Source of the DNA: DATEDA01 sp963754305
GTDB lineage: Bacteria > Pseudomonadota > Gammaproteobacteria > Burkholderiales > SG8-39
Length of the DNA: 64,000 nt
Direction: 5' to 3'
Assembly (NCBI GenBank): GCA_963754305.1
Contig: CAVWFR010000023.1
Coordinates: 62,001-126,000 of the forward strand
The notes under the pieces are model-generated. The model had not been told where the DNA came from, did not search any database, and saw only the letters and a program-made list of their open reading frames with translations. Below, in pieces: positions 14,895 to 23,743 of this stretch; within the stretch, counting starts at the first letter, position 1, and every line of letters starts with the position of its first letter. A program made the position numbers and the translations under genes.

Positions 14895-16799
14895 ATGGTC
14901 GGCGACGCATACCGCGCGTTCCACGCCCGCTCGATCTCGGACCGGGAGGCGTTCTGGTCGGAGCAGGCCGGGCTCGTCGACTGGCGGAAGCCGTTCGAAA
15001 GCGTGCTCGACTACTCGCGGCCGCCGTTCGCGAACTGGTTCGTCGGCGGCGAGACGAATCTCTGCCACAACGCGATCGACCGCCATCTCGCCGTGCGCGG
15101 CGACCAGCAGGCGCTCGTCTGGATCTCGACCGAGGTCGAGAAGGAGGCGACCTACACTTACCGCGAGCTGCACGCGGAGGTGAATCGCTGCGCGGCCGCG
15201 ATGCAGTCGCTGGGCGTGCGGCGCGGCGATCGCGTGCTGCTCTACATGCCGATGATTCCCGAAGCGGCGTTCGCGATGCTCGCGTGCGCGCGGATCGGAG
15301 CGATCCATTCGGTGGTGTTCGGCGGCTTCGCCTCGCACAGCCTCGCGTCCCGCATCGACGACGCAAAGCCCAGGCTCATCGTCTCGGCGGATGCCGGCAT
15401 GCGGGCGGGCAAGGTCGTCCAGTACAAGCCGCTGCTCGACGAAGCGATCCGGCTCGCGACGGCGAAGCCCGAGAAGGTGCTGCTCGTGAACCGTGGGCTC
15501 GATCCAGGCATGAATCGGGTCGCGGACAGAGACCTGGACTGGACGGAGGTCCGCGCGCAGCACATGAACGCGGACGTTCCGGTGGCGTGGCTGGAATCGC
15601 GCGAACCCTCCTACATCCTGTACACCTCCGGCACGACCGGCCAGCCGAAAGGCGTCCAGCGCGACACCGGCGGCCATGCGGTAGCGCTCGCCGCCTCGAT
15701 GAAGTGGATCTACTGCGGCAACGCCGGCGAGACGATGTTCACCACCAGCGACATCGGCTGGGTGGTGGGACACTCGTACATCATCTATGCGCCGCTGATC
15801 GCCGGCATGACGACGGTGATGTACGAGGGCACCCCGATCCGCCCCGACGCCGGGGTGTGGTGGAAGATCGTGCAGGACAGCAAGGCGACGGTGATGTTCA
15901 GCGCGCCGACGGCGATCCGAGTGCTCAAGAAGCAGGACCCGGCGTTGCTGAGGAAATACGATATTTCCAGCCTCCGGCACGTCTTCCTCGCCGGGGAGCC
16001 GCTCGACGAGCCGACCCACCGCTGGATCTCGGATGCACTCGGCAAACCGGTGATCGATCACTACTGGCAGACCGAGACCGGCTGGCCGATCCTTACCGCG
16101 GTGCCGGGCGTCGAGCGCACGCCCATACGCCTCGGCAGCCCGTCGTTTCCGGCGTACGGCTTCGACCTGCGCCTCCTGCGCGAAACCGATGCTTCCGAAT
16201 GCGGACCGGACGAGAAGGGCGTGGTGGCGATCGTTCCGCCGCTGCCGCCGGGCGTCATGTCGACGGTGTGGGGCGACGACGACCGCTTCGTCAAGACCTA
16301 CTTCACGACGTTCAAGACGAAGCAGGTCTACTCGACCTTCGACTGGGGCATCCGCGACCGGGACGGCTACTTCTTCATCCTCGGGCGCACCGACGACGTG
16401 ATCAACGTCGCCGGCCACCGGCTGGGCACCCGCGAGATCGAGGAGGCAGTTTCCGCGCATCCGAATGTCGCCGAGGTGGCGGTGGTGGGGGTCGCGGACC
16501 AGCTGAAGGGGCAGATGCCGCTCGCGTTCGCGGTTCTGAAGGACGTGTCGACGATCGCCAGCCCCGAAGGTCGCACGGCGCACGAGAAGGAGGTCATGGC
16601 CACTGTCGACCGCTTGCTCGGGGCGATCGCACGACCGGCGCGCGTCCATTTCGTCAACCTCCTGCCGAAGACGCGCTCCGGGAAGCTTCTCCGCCGCTCG
16701 ATCCAGGCGCTCGCGGAGGGCCGCGACCCGGGCGATCTGACCACGATCGAGGATCCCGCCGCGCTCGAGCAGATCCGCGCCGCGGTGGTCTCCAGGTAG
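14895..16799 (+). CDS. prpE: Propionyl-CoA synthetase
   Basis: ANL-superfamily acyl-CoA synthetase of the short-chain (Acs/PrpE) group, 634 residues. The A3 P-loop YILYTSGTTGQPKGVQRDTGG is PrpE-like (RD after GVQ, where Acs has HS). Other motifs are HYWQTETGWP, STFDWGIRDRDGYFFILGRTDDVINVAGHRLG and the C-terminal PKTRSGKLLRR, whose Lys597 is the catalytic lysine and known acetylation site of the family. It activates propionate and, in some marine bacteria, acrylate. Starts 22 bases after acuI behind an AGGAGA site, so the two are an operon pair. Confidence 0.88.
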   Translation: MVGDAYRAFHARSISDREAFWSEQAGLVDWRKPFESVLDYSRPPFANWFVGGETNLCHNAIDRHLAVRGDQQALVWISTEVEKEATYTYRELHAEVNRCAAAMQSLGVRRGDRVLLYMPMIPEAAFAMLACARIGAIHSVVFGGFASHSLASRIDDAKPRLIVSADAGMRAGKVVQYKPLLDEAIRLATAKPEKVLLVNRGLDPGMNRVADRDLDWTEVRAQHMNADVPVAWLESREPSYILYTSGTTGQPKGVQRDTGGHAVALAASMKWIYCGNAGETMFTTSDIGWVVGHSYIIYAPLIAGMTTVMYEGTPIRPDAGVWWKIVQDSKATVMFSAPTAIRVLKKQDPALLRKYDISSLRHVFLAGEPLDEPTHRWISDALGKPVIDHYWQTETGWPILTAVPGVERTPIRLGSPSFPAYGFDLRLLRETDASECGPDEKGVVAIVPPLPPGVMSTVWGDDDRFVKTYFTTFKTKQVYSTFDWGIRDRDGYFFILGRTDDVINVAGHRLGTREIEEAVSAHPNVAEVAVVGVADQLKGQMPLAFAVLKDVSTIASPEGRTAHEKEVMATVDRLLGAIARPARVHFVNLLPKTRSGKLLRRSIQALAEGRDPGDLTTIEDPAALEQIRAAVVSR

Positions 16800-16811
16800 G
16801 GACGGCCGGCG

Positions 16812-18209
16812 ATGGCGAGCCCGGTCCGGATCGAGCGCGACACCTTCGGCGAGATCGAGGTGGCGGCGGCGCGCCTGTGGGGCGCGCAGACTCAGCGCTC
16901 GCTCGAGCACTTCCGGATCTCGGGCGAGCGTATGCCGGCGGAGCTCATCCGCGCGCTCGCGCTGGTCAAGCGCGCCTGCGCGACGGTGAACCGCGATCTC
17001 GGGGATGTGCCCGCGGCCACGGCCGACGCGATCATCGCTGCTGCCGACGAGGTGCTGGCCGGCAGGCACGATGAGGAGTTTCCGCTCGTCGTGTGGCAGA
17101 CCGGGTCCGGCACGCAAACCAATATGAACATGAACGAGGTGCTGGCGAACCGCGCCTCGGAGCTGCTCGGCGGCGAGCGCGGCATGCGGCGAGTCGTGCA
17201 TCCCAACGACGACGTCAACCGCGGCCAGTCGTCGAACGACGTGTTCCCGACCGCGATGCACGTCGCGGCAGCCGAATCGGTCGTGCACCGACTTCTCCCC
17301 GCAGTCAAGGCGCTGCGTGGGACGCTCTCCGACAAGGCCGTAGCATTCGCGGACATCGTGAAGATCGGCCGTACGCATCTACAGGATGCGACCCCGCTCA
17401 CGCTGGGCCAGGAGTTCTCCGGCTATGTCGCGCAGCTCGACCACGGGCTCGCGCATGCGGCCGACGCGCTGCCGCACCTGCGCGAGCTGGCGCTCGGCGG
17501 GACCGCCGTCGGTACCGGCCTCAACGCGCATCCGGAGTTCGGGCCGCGCGTCGCGACCGAGCTCGCCCGGGTCACCGGCATCCCGTTCGTCTCCGCACCC
17601 AACAAGTTCGAGGCGCTGGCGGCGAACGACGCGCTCGTCCACGCCCACGGCGTGCTCAAGACGCTGGCCGCCTCGCTGACCAAGATCGCGAACGACGTTC
17701 GCTGGCTCGCATCCGGCCCGCGCTCGGGGCTCGGGGAGATCTCGATCCCGGAGAACGAGCCGGGCAGCTCGATCATGCCGGGCAAGGTGAACCCGACCCA
17801 ATGCGAGGCGCTCACGATGGCTTGCGCCCAGGTGCTGGGCAACGACGTGGCGCTCAACATCGGCGGCGCGTCGGGGAACTTCGAGTTGAACGTTTACAAG
17901 CCGCTCATCATCCACAATTTCCTGCAGAGCGTCCGGCTTCTCGGCGACGGCGCAGCGAGCTTCGACGAGCACTGCGCCCGCGGCATAGAGCCGAATCGCG
18001 CGCGGATCGCGGAGCTGGTCGACCGGTCGCTCATGCTCGTGACCGCGCTCGCGCCGCACATCGGCTACGACCGCGCCGCGGAGATCGCAAAGAAGGCGCA
18101 CCGCGAGGGTGCGTCGCTGCGCGAGGCGGCGGTCGCGCTCGGTCACGTCACCGAAGCGGAGTTCGACCGGTTGGTCCGCGCGGAGGAGATGATCGGCCTT
18201 CGTCGATAG
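16812..18209 (+). CDS. fumC: Fumarate hydratase class II
   Basis: Iron-independent fumarase interconverting fumarate and malate, 465 residues. Seen: RIERDTFGEIEV, the substrate segment QTGSGTQTNMNMNEVLANRA, HPNDDVNRGQSSNDVFPTAM with active-site residues, IGRTHLQDATPLTLGQEFSG, and the superfamily signature GSSIMPGKVNPTQ. It starts 12 bases after prpE and is probably in the same transcript. A second, unrelated iron-sulfur fumarase is encoded at 24448-25971. Confidence 0.96.
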   Translation: MASPVRIERDTFGEIEVAAARLWGAQTQRSLEHFRISGERMPAELIRALALVKRACATVNRDLGDVPAATADAIIAAADEVLAGRHDEEFPLVVWQTGSGTQTNMNMNEVLANRASELLGGERGMRRVVHPNDDVNRGQSSNDVFPTAMHVAAAESVVHRLLPAVKALRGTLSDKAVAFADIVKIGRTHLQDATPLTLGQEFSGYVAQLDHGLAHAADALPHLRELALGGTAVGTGLNAHPEFGPRVATELARVTGIPFVSAPNKFEALAANDALVHAHGVLKTLAASLTKIANDVRWLASGPRSGLGEISIPENEPGSSIMPGKVNPTQCEALTMACAQVLGNDVALNIGGASGNFELNVYKPLIIHNFLQSVRLLGDGAASFDEHCARGIEPNRARIAELVDRSLMLVTALAPHIGYDRAAEIAKKAHREGASLREAAVALGHVTEAEFDRLVRAEEMIGLRR

Positions 18210-18227
18210 TCCTCCGTCATCGAGCCG

Positions 18228-18246
18228 TGTAGATGAATCGTCTACA
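18228..18246. promoter_or_regulatory. Imperfect 19 bp palindrome at the SET-gene promoter
   Basis: TGTAGATGAATCGTCTACA has perfect 6-base arms (TGTAGA/TCTACA) and more symmetry inside. Its right arm overlaps a -10-like TACAAT at 18243-18248, 27 bases before the SET-domain start. The layout suits an operator; the regulator is unknown. Confidence 0.35.
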
Positions 18247-18274
18247 ATCCGCGCCTGGTTGGACGGGATGAATC

Positions 18275-18796
18275 ATGCCGCGCAAGAAACAGCTCTACGC
18301 ACGCAAGCTCAACGGCCACGATCTCAACGGACACAGGCTCGACGGGAAGGGTCCCTTCTACATCGTCAGGCGTTCGGCGATCCACGGGCGCGGCGTGTTC
18401 GCGACGCGCAAGATTCCGAAGGGGACGCGCATCGTCGAGTACCGGGGCAAGCGCATCGCCTACCGGCTCGCATGCGAGCTGTACCCGGATATCGAGGGCG
18501 AGCCTACGCACACGTTCCTCTTCGAGCTCGACGACGACATCGTGATCGACGCCGCGCAGCGCGGAAACGCCGCGCGGTGGATCAACCACTCCTGCGCGCC
18601 GAATTGCGAGGCGATCGAGGACGACAAGCGGCGGATCTTCATCGAGGCGGTCCGCGACATCCGCCCCGGGGAGGAGCTCGGCTACGACTACAACATCACC
18701 CTCGAGGAGCGGCATACGCCGGCGGAGAAGAAGCGCTGGGGCTGCCGGTGCGGCGCGAAGAGCTGCCGCGGCACGCTGCTCGCGAAGAAGCGCTGA
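18275..18796 (+). CDS. SET-domain protein lysine methyltransferase
   Basis: A 173-residue bacterial SET protein. SET core: VRRSAIHGRGVFATRKIPKG (31-50), the pseudoknot motif WINHSCAPNCEA (NHSC at 104-107) and GEELGYDY (132-139), which together bind S-adenosylmethionine and the target lysine. A post-SET cluster follows, GCRCGAKSC (Cys157, Cys159, Cys164), expected to bind zinc with the NHSC-region cysteine. The N-terminal 25 residues are basic, with a repeated LNGH, and may bind DNA or a partner. The substrate is unknown; a nucleoid or ribosomal protein is a guess. It stands alone, with its own likely promoter. Confidence 0.9.
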   Translation: MPRKKQLYARKLNGHDLNGHRLDGKGPFYIVRRSAIHGRGVFATRKIPKGTRIVEYRGKRIAYRLACELYPDIEGEPTHTFLFELDDDIVIDAAQRGNAARWINHSCAPNCEAIEDDKRRIFIEAVRDIRPGEELGYDYNITLEERHTPAEKKRWGCRCGAKSCRGTLLAKKR

Positions 18797-18859
18797 CCGA
18801 TCGGGGCGCGCGCGCGGGTCCCGCGCGCACCCGCGGGAGCGAGGGACGGAGAGTGAGCG

Positions 18860-19630
18860 ATGGAACGCGCCGGGCGCAACATGCCGATCATGGTCAGGAA
18901 CGACGAGGTGCGCCGCGGGCTGTGGGACCTCGCGCGCGCGCACCGCATCCTCGAGCTCGAGGGGCACAACGATATGTCGCTCGGGCATTGCTCGATGCGC
19001 GACCCGTGGGACCGCGGCGTGTGGCTCAAACGGGGCAACATCGGGCTCGAGGAAGTGCACGAGGCGGATTTCATCCTCATCGACTTCGACGGCGACGTGC
19101 TCGGCGGCGACGGCACCCGGCACCTCGAGTGGCCGATCCACACCGAGATCCTGCGCGCGCGCTCGGACCTCAACTTCGTCTGCCACACCCATCCGCTGCA
19201 CGGCACGCTCTTCTCCTGCACGCGCGAGAAGCTGCAGGCGTACACGAACGAAGGCTGCTGGTTCAGCGTGCCTCCGCCGCATTACGTCACGACCAGCGAT
19301 CTGATCGACTCCCCGGAACTGGGGCGCGACCTCGCGCGATGCCTGGGGCAGGCGGAGGCGGCGTTCCTGCGCAACCACGGCGTGATCGCGGTCGGGCGGT
19401 CGGTGAAGGAGATGACGCTCTGCGCGATCTTCCTCGACAAGGCCTGCCGCGCACAGCTCCGGCTCGCGCAGTCGGGGCTTGCGCACAGCCACCCCGAGCC
19501 GGGCGAGGTGGACAAAAAACGCAAGAACATCTATCCGCGGCGCGCGATCGACAACTTCTGGGACTACTACAACCGCAGGCTCGACCGGCTCGAAGGTACC
19601 TCCGGGGCGCCGCGAGGAGAGCAACGTTGA
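18860..19630 (+). CDS. Class II aldolase/adducin family protein
   Basis: Zinc-dependent aldolase or decarboxylase fold, 256 residues. The metal and acid set is visible: IHTEILRAR (Glu96), FVCHTHPLHG (His109 and His111) and FLRNHGVIAVG (His173). Members act on sugar phosphates or on hydroxy- and aromatic acids, so the substrate cannot be named. First gene of a compact eight-gene run. A GC-rich inverted repeat (about 18810-18828) separates it from the SET gene, and GGGACGGAGAG precedes the ATG. Its stop overlaps the TTG start of the next gene. Confidence 0.88.
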   Translation: MERAGRNMPIMVRNDEVRRGLWDLARAHRILELEGHNDMSLGHCSMRDPWDRGVWLKRGNIGLEEVHEADFILIDFDGDVLGGDGTRHLEWPIHTEILRARSDLNFVCHTHPLHGTLFSCTREKLQAYTNEGCWFSVPPPHYVTTSDLIDSPELGRDLARCLGQAEAAFLRNHGVIAVGRSVKEMTLCAIFLDKACRAQLRLAQSGLAHSHPEPGEVDKKRKNIYPRRAIDNFWDYYNRRLDRLEGTSGAPRGEQR

Positions 19631-20628
19631 TCAGGCGGTGGGTGAAGTCCGGTATCGGAGCGGGCATGCTCGCCGCGGCGACGGCGGCCGGCGCCCAGGG
19701 GCCGCCGGTCATGAAGCTCGCCAGCGCGACCGTCAACGACGTGCAGCACGAGTGGTTGCGCAAGTTCGAGGCCGCGGTCAAAGCCCGCGCCGGGGACAAG
19801 CTGAAGCTGGAGATCTATCCGGCGAGCCAGCTCGGTGCAATCCCGCGGATGGTCGAAGGGGTCGTCACCGGCACGATCGAGGCGTTCGTGACGCCCTACT
19901 CCTTCCTCGTCGGGACCGAGCCGCGCTACCAGATCTTCGATGCGATCGGGGTGTTCGAGGGTCCGGCGCATCTCAACCGCGTGCTGAACGATCCGCAGTT
20001 CCGGGCGCGATCGCTCTCGCTCGGCGAGTCGAAGGGGCTCAAGGGCATCGGCTCCTTCTACAACAGCCCGGTGATCGTGCTGTCGAGAAAGCCGATCCGG
20101 ACGCTCGCCGACTTCAAGGGGCAGAAGATCCGAGTGTTCGCGACACCGTTGCAGATCGAACCGATGAAGCTGCTCGGTGCGACCCCGGTGCCGATGGCGC
20201 TCGGCGAAGTGATGCCGGCGCTCCAGAGCGGCACCATCGACGGGATGCTCGCCGGCATCCCCGTCCTGACGGCGATGAAGTTCTACGACGCGGCGAAGAC
20301 GGTGACCGAGATCCATCCGGCGATCGTCGTGTCGACACTGGTCGCGAACAGGAAATGGTTCGACGCGCTGCCCCCGGACCTCCGCGCGGCGATCGACGAG
20401 GCCGGGCTCCAGACCGACCGCGAGGCGTTCGGGTTCGCCTCGGGAATCGTGGAGCGCGCGAACACCGGATGGACCGCGAACGGCGGACAGCTCGTCCGGC
20501 TGCCGGCGCCGGAGCAGGCGAGGATGATGTCGGAGCTGAAGGCGCTCGGGTCCCAGATCCTGTCGCAGAACCCGCAGGTCAAAGTGGAGTACGACGAGCT
20601 GCTGAAGGTCGCCGATCGGGTCCGGTGA
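19627..20628 (+). CDS. TRAP transporter substrate-binding protein (DctP family)
   Basis: Periplasmic binding protein, 333 residues. I chose the TTG at 19627: it overlaps the aldolase stop as TTGA, has GAGGAG 7 bases upstream, and gives a proper signal peptide (MIRRWVKSGIGAGMLAAATA, cleavage after AGA). The mature part shows DctP features: KLASATVNDVQHEW, LKLEIYPASQLG, PMALGEVMPALQSGTIDGMLAG and NRKWFDALPPDLRAAI. No DctQ or DctM membrane subunits are nearby, so it is an orphan and must use a permease encoded elsewhere. The ligand is unknown; organic acids are typical. Confidence 0.88.
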   Translation: MIRRWVKSGIGAGMLAAATAAGAQGPPVMKLASATVNDVQHEWLRKFEAAVKARAGDKLKLEIYPASQLGAIPRMVEGVVTGTIEAFVTPYSFLVGTEPRYQIFDAIGVFEGPAHLNRVLNDPQFRARSLSLGESKGLKGIGSFYNSPVIVLSRKPIRTLADFKGQKIRVFATPLQIEPMKLLGATPVPMALGEVMPALQSGTIDGMLAGIPVLTAMKFYDAAKTVTEIHPAIVVSTLVANRKWFDALPPDLRAAIDEAGLQTDREAFGFASGIVERANTGWTANGGQLVRLPAPEQARMMSELKALGSQILSQNPQVKVEYDELLKVADRVR

Positions 20629-20639
20629 GCGGGGAGGCC

Positions 20640-21377
20640 ATGGGTACGGTCGCAAAGCTGAAGCAAGAGCCGAAGGCGCCCGCCAGGGAGCTGCCGGAGC
20701 AGCTGCTCGAGGATGCCGATCGTCCCGAGCATCGCTATCTCGGAACGCCGCTACTCGAGCTGCTGACCAGCGGCCGGCTGCCGAAGGCGGCGCTCAAGGA
20801 CTATGCGATCCAACGCTGGGCGTTCCAGGCGCACGCGAACCCGGCGATGATGCTGTCGCACGCCGCGTTCCTGGAGGGCGACGACGTCGGGCATCTGCTC
20901 GAGAACGCCTACGACGAGATCTTCCGGCTCGCGGGCGAGGGGGACCACCCCGGCCTGTGGGTCCAGTTCGCCAAGCTGCTCGGGGCCACCGACGCCGAGC
21001 TGGAGGAAGTCGCGAGGCGGCCGCTCGCCGAGGTGATCGGGTTCCCGCGCACGATGACGCACTATTGCCGCCGGAGCGCAGCGGAGGGACTCGCGACCTG
21101 GTGGGGCGACGAAAAGCAGCTGCCGGAAGCGCACGGGGCGACCGCGCTCGCGCTGCGGAAGTTCTACGGCTGCAGCGACGAGACGGTGGAGTACTTCTAC
21201 GAGCACGTGCGCGCCGACATCGAGCACACCGCTGCGTCCCACGAGCTCTTCGACGGCTACGTCCGGGATCGCGGCGACGTGGTCCGCGGGCGGCGCGCAG
21301 CGGCGGCGACGCTATGGGCGTGGCGCGAGATGCACGACGGCATCCTGCGCGCCCTGAAGAAGAAGCACGGCTTCTGA
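20640..21377 (+). CDS. Haem-oxygenase-fold (TenA/PqqC/CADD-like) iron-dependent enzyme
   Basis: An all-helical protein of 245 residues in the haem-oxygenase-like diiron superfamily. GRLPKAALKDYAIQRWAF opens the fold. ENAYDEIFRLAGEGDHPGLW supplies Glu93 and His103, and EYFYEHVRADIEHTAASHEL supplies Glu188, His189, Asp193 and His196, the kind of E/H and DxxH ligand set used by CADD/UndA-type oxidases. GGGGAGG precedes the ATG. Known relatives oxidise amino acids or fatty acids, or close rings in cofactor synthesis; the substrate here is unknown. Compare the degenerate paralogue at 22459. Confidence 0.8.
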   Translation: MGTVAKLKQEPKAPARELPEQLLEDADRPEHRYLGTPLLELLTSGRLPKAALKDYAIQRWAFQAHANPAMMLSHAAFLEGDDVGHLLENAYDEIFRLAGEGDHPGLWVQFAKLLGATDAELEEVARRPLAEVIGFPRTMTHYCRRSAAEGLATWWGDEKQLPEAHGATALALRKFYGCSDETVEYFYEHVRADIEHTAASHELFDGYVRDRGDVVRGRRAAAATLWAWREMHDGILRALKKKHGF

Positions 21378-21384
21378 CCGCCCG

Positions 21385-22203
21385 ATGATCGAGCTCGCGG
21401 ATGCGCGCACGGTCGAGTGCCGTCTCGACCACGTTACGCTGCATGGTGTGAGCATGGGGAGCGGGCCGCTCGCGCTCGCGTTTCACGGCATCACCGCCAA
21501 CGCTTACGTTTTCCTCCCGCTGATGGAACGGCTCGCCGACCGATTCCGGGTCGTGAGCTTCGATCAGCGCGGGCACGGGCGGAGCGGGAAGCCGGCCTCT
21601 GGCTATACCGCCGCGGATTTCGCCACCGACGTCGAAGCGCTGGTAGCCTCGCTCGGAGGCGGGCCAGCGCTGCTGATCGGACACTCGCTCGGCGCCCGCA
21701 ACGCGCTGGTCGCGGCGGCGCGATCGCCGGCGCTCGTCTCCGGGGTCATTGCGGTGGAATTCACCCCTTTCATCGAGGGGGACGTGTTCGACGCGCTGGA
21801 GAGCCGCGTCGGCGCCGGCGACCAGACGTTCGCCGACGTCGAGGCGATCGGGCGGTACCTCAGGCAGCGCTATCCGCTGCTCCCGTCGGATGCGATCGAC
21901 CGTCGCGCCAAGTACGGTTACATCGAGCTGGAGGGCGGCTGGCGGCCGCTCGCAGATCCGGCCGCGATGCGGCAGACGGCGGCGGGACTGCGGGAGGAGT
22001 TCGAGGCGTCGGTGACCGGTATCTCCGTTCCGACGCTGCTCGTCCGCGGCGCGGAGAGCACGCTGGTGTCGCCCGCCGCATGGGCGCGGACCCGCGCCCT
22101 GCGACCGGATCTGCCGGCGATCGAGATCCCCGGCGCCGATCACTACGCGGTCGAAGAGGCGCACGCGGCGATCGCCGGCGAGATCCGGCGCTTCGTGAGC
22201 TGA
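21385..22203 (+). CDS. Alpha/beta-fold hydrolase
   Basis: A 272-residue serine hydrolase. LAFHGITANAYVF is the oxyanion-hole region, SFDQRGHGRSGKP follows, and the nucleophile elbow is IGHSLGARNA with Ser101. A late acid in LLVRGAESTLVS and the histidine in GADHYAVEE (near residue 253) complete a likely triad. Starts 7 bases after the preceding gene, inside the same run. No substrate can be assigned; esters, lactones or C-C bonds are all possible for this family. Confidence 0.88.
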   Translation: MIELADARTVECRLDHVTLHGVSMGSGPLALAFHGITANAYVFLPLMERLADRFRVVSFDQRGHGRSGKPASGYTAADFATDVEALVASLGGGPALLIGHSLGARNALVAAARSPALVSGVIAVEFTPFIEGDVFDALESRVGAGDQTFADVEAIGRYLRQRYPLLPSDAIDRRAKYGYIELEGGWRPLADPAAMRQTAAGLREEFEASVTGISVPTLLVRGAESTLVSPAAWARTRALRPDLPAIEIPGADHYAVEEAHAAIAGEIRRFVS

Positions 22204-22213
22204 GAGCGGAACG

Positions 22214-22462
22214 ATGGCGGCCCCTCGCGGCATCAAATGGTCGGCGCCCGTACTGATCCGGCGCGACGGCGCCGACCTCGTTGTAACGATCCCGAAGCCG
22301 GCGGCCGAGGCGTTGAGGGCGGCGCCGGGCGACGTGCTGAACTTCACCGAGCTGCCCGACGGCTCGATCGAAGTCTGGACAGTCAAGAAGAGCACCTACG
22401 CGTCGCTCGACGACATGGCCCGAAGCGGCGCGCCGGCGAAGAAGGGCGGGCGCAAGAAATGA
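22214..22462 (+). CDS. Small AbrB/MazE-like (swapped-hairpin) protein
   Basis: An 82-residue protein. RDGADLVVTIPKPAAEALRAAPGDVLNF resembles the SpoVT/AbrB swapped-hairpin pattern (beta strand, IPK, short helix, GD, strand), and the tail is basic (KKGGRKK). Such proteins are transition-state regulators or antitoxins. No toxin gene follows, so a DNA-binding regulator of the cassette is the simpler reading. Its stop overlaps the next start as ATGA. Assignment is by pattern only. Confidence 0.6.
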   Translation: MAAPRGIKWSAPVLIRRDGADLVVTIPKPAAEALRAAPGDVLNFTELPDGSIEVWTVKKSTYASLDDMARSGAPAKKGGRKK

Positions 22463-23148
22463 CGCTCGAGATCCAGGCGAGCGCCGCGCCGCTCGAGCTG
22501 CTCGCGGCCGACTCCCGGCAGCCCGAGAATCGCATCACGGAGCACCCGGTCTGGAAGGCCGCGCTCGCGGGCGAGCTGCCGAAGGCGGCGCTGAAGCGGC
22601 TGCTGCTCGCCTTCTACCCCGCGCTCGCCGGACGCGGCCGTTACGCGTTCGCCGCGAAGGTCTCCCAGCTGAGCCCCCAGGACGGCAAGGAGTTGTTCCT
22701 GCAGCTCTACGACGCGCTCAAGCAGCCGGAGGCGGATGCCGATGCCGGCTGGCGGAGAGCGCTTGCCGCGCTCGGCTGCACCGAGCGCGAGCTCGACGAT
22801 GCGCTCGCCAACCCCTCGGCCGAGGCCGTCGATCTGGTGGACGTCATACGCGAGCACGGCCTGCGCTCGTCGCCGGTCGAGGCGGCGGCGATCGCCTACA
22901 TGCTCGAGCGTCACTTGCCGAAGTTGTGGGGCCGCCTCGCCGACAGCCTCCGGAAGCACTACGGCGTCAAGAGCGACGCGCTCGCCTATCTCCGCTACGA
23001 GGCGGGGCGCGGCGGCCAGGTCGAGAAATGGGTGACGCACCTGGTCGACACCTACGTGGTGCCGGCCGAGCCGTACCAGGTGTTCGAGGCGCGGCGTGCC
23101 GCACGCGAGGCGCTGTGGGCCTGGACGGTGCTGACGGAATCGGCCTAG
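22459..23148 (+). CDS. Haem-oxygenase-fold protein lacking metal ligands
   Basis: A 229-residue paralogue-like partner of the protein at 20640. GELPKAALKRLLLAFYPALAGRGRYAF matches GRLPKAALKDYAIQRWAF in position and style, and the C-terminal FEARRAAREALWAWTVL also aligns. At the ligand sites, however, the segment AYLRYEAGRGGQVEKWV stands where the first protein has EYFYEHVRADIEHTA, so the Glu, Asp and His ligands are replaced. It is probably not a metal enzyme; a regulatory or structural subunit of a heterodimer is an inference. Start overlaps the AbrB-like stop. Confidence 0.65.
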   Translation: MTLEIQASAAPLELLAADSRQPENRITEHPVWKAALAGELPKAALKRLLLAFYPALAGRGRYAFAAKVSQLSPQDGKELFLQLYDALKQPEADADAGWRRALAALGCTERELDDALANPSAEAVDLVDVIREHGLRSSPVEAAAIAYMLERHLPKLWGRLADSLRKHYGVKSDALAYLRYEAGRGGQVEKWVTHLVDTYVVPAEPYQVFEARRAAREALWAWTVLTESA

Positions 23149-23164
23149 CGCCGGGGAGAAGCCG

Positions 23165-23743
23165 ATGAGGGTTCCATTCGAGCTGCGCAAGACCTTCGTC
23201 GCGGTGGACGAGATCCTCGCCGAGCAGGGCCGGTCCTCCGGCCCGCCGCTGGTGAAGGTCGCCGCGGCCGCCGTCATCCGCAATCCGCTTGCGAACCGCT
23301 TCGGCGACGACCTCGCCGAGCTCATGGCCTGGGGCAAGCCGCTCGCGGAGTTGATCGGCGGCAAGGCGATCGCCGCCCTTGGAAGCACGCCGCCGCAGAG
23401 CTTCGGCAAGGGCTGCATCGTCGGCGTAGAGGGCTCCCCCGAGCACGGCGTTGCGCTGATCACCACCGCCTTCGGCGACGCGTTTCGCGCCCTCGTCGGC
23501 GGTAAGGCCTGGGTGCCGTCGAACGTGAAGCGTGGACACCTCGGCACCGCGCTCGACGTGCCGCTCGCGCACAAGGACGCGCTTTACGTGCGGGACAACT
23601 ACGATACGGTCGAGGTGACCGTCCCCGATGCGCCGTTCCCCGACGAGATCGTGGTGATCTGCGTCATGGCGAGCCGTGGTCGCATGAACGCGCGGCTCGG
23701 CGGCCTGAAGCCGGACGAGATCAAGGGCGACGGCCTGCGATGA
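23165..23743 (+). CDS. DUF1185 (amino acid synthesis) family protein
   Basis: A 192-residue protein with the family pattern MRVPFELRKTFVAVDEILAEQG, ANRFGDDLAELM, GKGCIVGVEGSPEHGVALIT and NYDTVEVTVPDAPFPDEIVVICVMASRGRMNARLGG. The database name, amino acid synthesis, reflects old context and has no proven reaction that I know of. Members often lie beside oxidoreductases or transport proteins for nitrogenous or aromatic compounds. Its stop overlaps the start of the transglutaminase-like gene as ATGA. Confidence 0.75.
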   Translation: MRVPFELRKTFVAVDEILAEQGRSSGPPLVKVAAAAVIRNPLANRFGDDLAELMAWGKPLAELIGGKAIAALGSTPPQSFGKGCIVGVEGSPEHGVALITTAFGDAFRALVGGKAWVPSNVKRGHLGTALDVPLAHKDALYVRDNYDTVEVTVPDAPFPDEIVVICVMASRGRMNARLGGLKPDEIKGDGLR

